Shown here in pieces: positions 6,324 through 7,590 of a stretch of 7,590 bases of DNA. The position numbers and the translations under genes were made by a program. The notes under the pieces are model-generated. The model was given only the letters and a program-made list of their open reading frames with translations. It ran no database searches and was not told where the DNA came from. Within the stretch, counting starts at the first letter, position 1; the number at the start of each line of letters is the position of its first letter. Origin of the DNA: an uncultured Ruminococcus sp. (GTDB taxonomy: Bacteria; Bacillota; Clostridia; UBA1212; UBA1255); contig CACZOW010000039.1 in assembly GCA_902782885.1 (NCBI GenBank), positions 1-7,590 of the forward strand. The letters run 5' to 3'.

Positions 6324-6329
6324 GTGAGG

Positions 6330-6358
6330 ATTTTACCACCGTTGCCGGCTGCTGTCAA
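6330..6358 (-). promoter_or_regulatory. Sigma-A promoter of thrS
   Basis: On the minus strand, TTGACA (6353-6358), a 17-base spacer and TAAAAT (6330-6335). Transcription should start near 6323, giving a leader of about 330 bases before the ATG. The -35 box is only 10 bases past the stop codon of the upstream oxidoreductase gene, and no terminator separates them, so read-through from upstream is possible. Confidence 0.85.
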
Positions 6359-6368
6359 CAACAATTCA

Positions 6369-7481
6369 TCAATACGCCGCGTCCAGCACCCCGTGCTCCA
6401 TTGACGGATCCATCAGCGGCTGGCGTTCGAAGCGGGATTTTATCGGGATCTCACAGTGGGACATGCTGCTTCGGAGAAAACCATCCATGATCTCCAGCAC
6501 ATGATACGTCTGGGCGCAGTTGGCCCGGAACGGCCGGCCGGTCTCAAGCGCTTTAGCCATATCCGCCAGCCCGAGACCGCGGCAGTTATCCGAATAATCG
6601 AAGGCGAGCGGGATCTCCTGCAGGCCGTTTTCCGGAGTGAAGAGCTTGACGGGGCCGCCGAAGAAGTTCGGATCCGGGACATATAAAGTGCCTTTGGTGC
6701 CGTATACTTCGAGCCGCGCCTGACCGGGGTAGTACACGTCGAAGGTGGTGTACAGCGTGCCGACGGCGCCGTTAACAAAGCGCATATTGCCTGCGTATAA
6801 TGTGGGAACATCGACTTTTATGATCTCGCCGTTGTGGGGAGCAGAGGTGATCTGGCGCTCAGGAAACGTGGTCCGCGTCATGGCGGAGACGGCTTCAACG
6901 TTGCCGCAGAGATTGACCATTGCAGTCAGGTAGTATGGTCCCATGTCGAGCATAGGGCCGCCGCCGGGTTTGTAATAGAATTCCGGATCCGGATGCCAGG
7001 TCTCGTGACCGTGGCAGATCATGAAGCCCGCGCAGCCCACGATATCGCCGATGACTCCGTCGTCGATCAGTTTACGGCATGTCTGGATACCTGCGCCTAA
7101 AAATGTATCCGGCGCGCCGCCCAGCATCAGTCCTTTGGCTTTCGCTACATTTAAAAGTGCCTGCCCCAGATCCGCGTACGCGGCGAGCGGCTTTTCGGAG
7201 TAAACATGTTTTCCGGCGTTCAGTGCCGACATTGTTACCAGAAAGTGCTCGACCGGCCGGGTGATGTTCAGTACGATATCCACTTCCGGATCCGCGAACA
7301 GTTCGTACATATCCTTGTAGATCTTCGGCACGTTGTACAGCTTCGCGGCGTTCTGCGCACGCTCGGGTATCAGATCGCACACGCCCAGAACTTCGATCTC
7401 CTTAAAGCGTTTAGTGATGTTTTCAAGGTAAATGCCGCTGATGGCGCCGCAGCCGACAAATCCGATCTTTACTGTAGCCAT
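6369..7481 (-). CDS. Gfo/Idh/MocA-family NAD(P)-dependent oxidoreductase
   Basis: Probable cytoplasmic dehydrogenase acting on a sugar, sugar alcohol, inositol or related compound. The N-terminal Rossmann fold has the dinucleotide motif GFVGCGAIS (7-15) with an acidic D36 after strand VLGVCD, which favours NAD. The family motif EKP (96-98) carries the catalytic Lys97. The C-terminal alpha/beta domain holds GGGPMLDMGPYY (173-184), with D179 and Y183 in the place of the usual D and H of GGxxxDxGxH, and a WHPDPEFYY segment before it. At 370 residues it has normal length. AGGAGG lies 5 bases before the ATG, a strong site. It begins 33 bases after the end of the partial gene upstream, so the two are probably co-transcribed, most likely as part of a carbohydrate-use operon. 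The substrate cannot be read from the sequence. Confidence 0.93.
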   Translation of the reverse strand: MATVKIGFVGCGAISGIYLENITKRFKEIEVLGVCDLIPERAQNAAKLYNVPKIYKDMYELFADPEVDIVLNITRPVEHFLVTMSALNAGKHVYSEKPLAAYADLGQALLNVAKAKGLMLGGAPDTFLGAGIQTCRKLIDDGVIGDIVGCAGFMICHGHETWHPDPEFYYKPGGGPMLDMGPYYLTAMVNLCGNVEAVSAMTRTTFPERQITSAPHNGEIIKVDVPTLYAGNMRFVNGAVGTLYTTFDVYYPGQARLEVYGTKGTLYVPDPNFFGGPVKLFTPENGLQEIPLAFDYSDNCRGLGLADMAKALETGRPFRANCAQTYHVLEIMDGFLRSSMSHCEIPIKSRFERQPLMDPSMEHGVLDAAY

Positions 7482-7514
7482 GTTGTCCTCCTTTTGCGAC
7501 CGTCCGATCCGCGG

Positions 7515-7589
7515 TCAATACATTTTCGCATTGTTCTCAAAACGTTCCGGTGTGAGACCGTTGTCGATCACGACCTGCCGGCCCTCCGC
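7515..7589 (-). CDS. 3' end of an unidentified gene (C-terminal 24 codons)
   Basis: A minus-strand open frame enters from the right edge and ends at TGA (7515-7517), encoding a C-terminus of AEGRQVVIDNGLTPERFEN followed by NAKMY. Codon use and composition look coding, and the stop sits 22 bases before the strong ribosome site of the oxidoreductase gene, as expected for an operon partner. The fragment is too short to assign a family. It could be another carbohydrate-metabolism gene. Confidence 0.6.
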   Translation of the reverse strand, partial: AEGRQVVIDNGLTPERFENNAKMY

Positions 7590-7590
7590 C

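Overview
The window looks like a chromosomal segment of a moderately GC-rich, low-copy-gene-density Bacillota (Clostridia-type, probably gut-associated) genome. The evidence is a folate ECF-transporter gene preceded by a THF-riboswitch-like leader, a T-box-controlled threonyl-tRNA synthetase without a TGS domain, good sigma-A type promoters with 17-base spacers, and purine-rich Shine-Dalgarno sites with GTG and TTG starts. No species can be named from the sequence alone.

Layout, left half (+ strand). Bases 1-286 are five near-identical 51-bp tandem repeats plus a decayed sixth copy. Bases 287-373 hold an inverted repeat and three 23-bp direct repeats that resemble IS21-type transposon-end repeats. 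A strong promoter (390-418) then drives a structured leader (about 430-522) that matches the THF riboswitch in several conserved blocks, followed by a hairpin that buries the Shine-Dalgarno site of the first gene. The three genes behind it are closely spaced and probably form one transcription unit: a folate-type ECF transporter S component (599-1636), a CARF plus PD-(D/E)xK nuclease of the DUF1887/Card1/Can2 family (1682-2920), and a PlsC-like acyltransferase with a C-terminal zinc ribbon (2948-4183).

Layout, right half (- strand). thrS (4208-5995) converges on the operon with only 24 bases between them. Its 5' side has a complete T-box leader: promoter, Stem I elements with an ACC threonine specifier, T-box antiterminator and competing terminator. 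Upstream of that lie a Gfo/Idh/MocA-family oxidoreductase (6369-7481) and the last 24 codons of another gene (7515-7589) that runs off the window.

Functional reading. The right side is ordinary: threonine-tRNA-sensing control of thrS beside a sugar/inositol-type dehydrogenase. The left side is the unusual part. A cyclic-oligoadenylate-sensor-type nuclease, normally tied to type III CRISPR defence, sits without any visible CRISPR-Cas genes between a vitamin transporter and a lipid acyltransferase, downstream of a probable folate riboswitch. Both the nuclease (Ser in place of the motif acidic residue) and the acyltransferase (Asn in place of the motif I Asp) carry substitutions at conserved catalytic positions.
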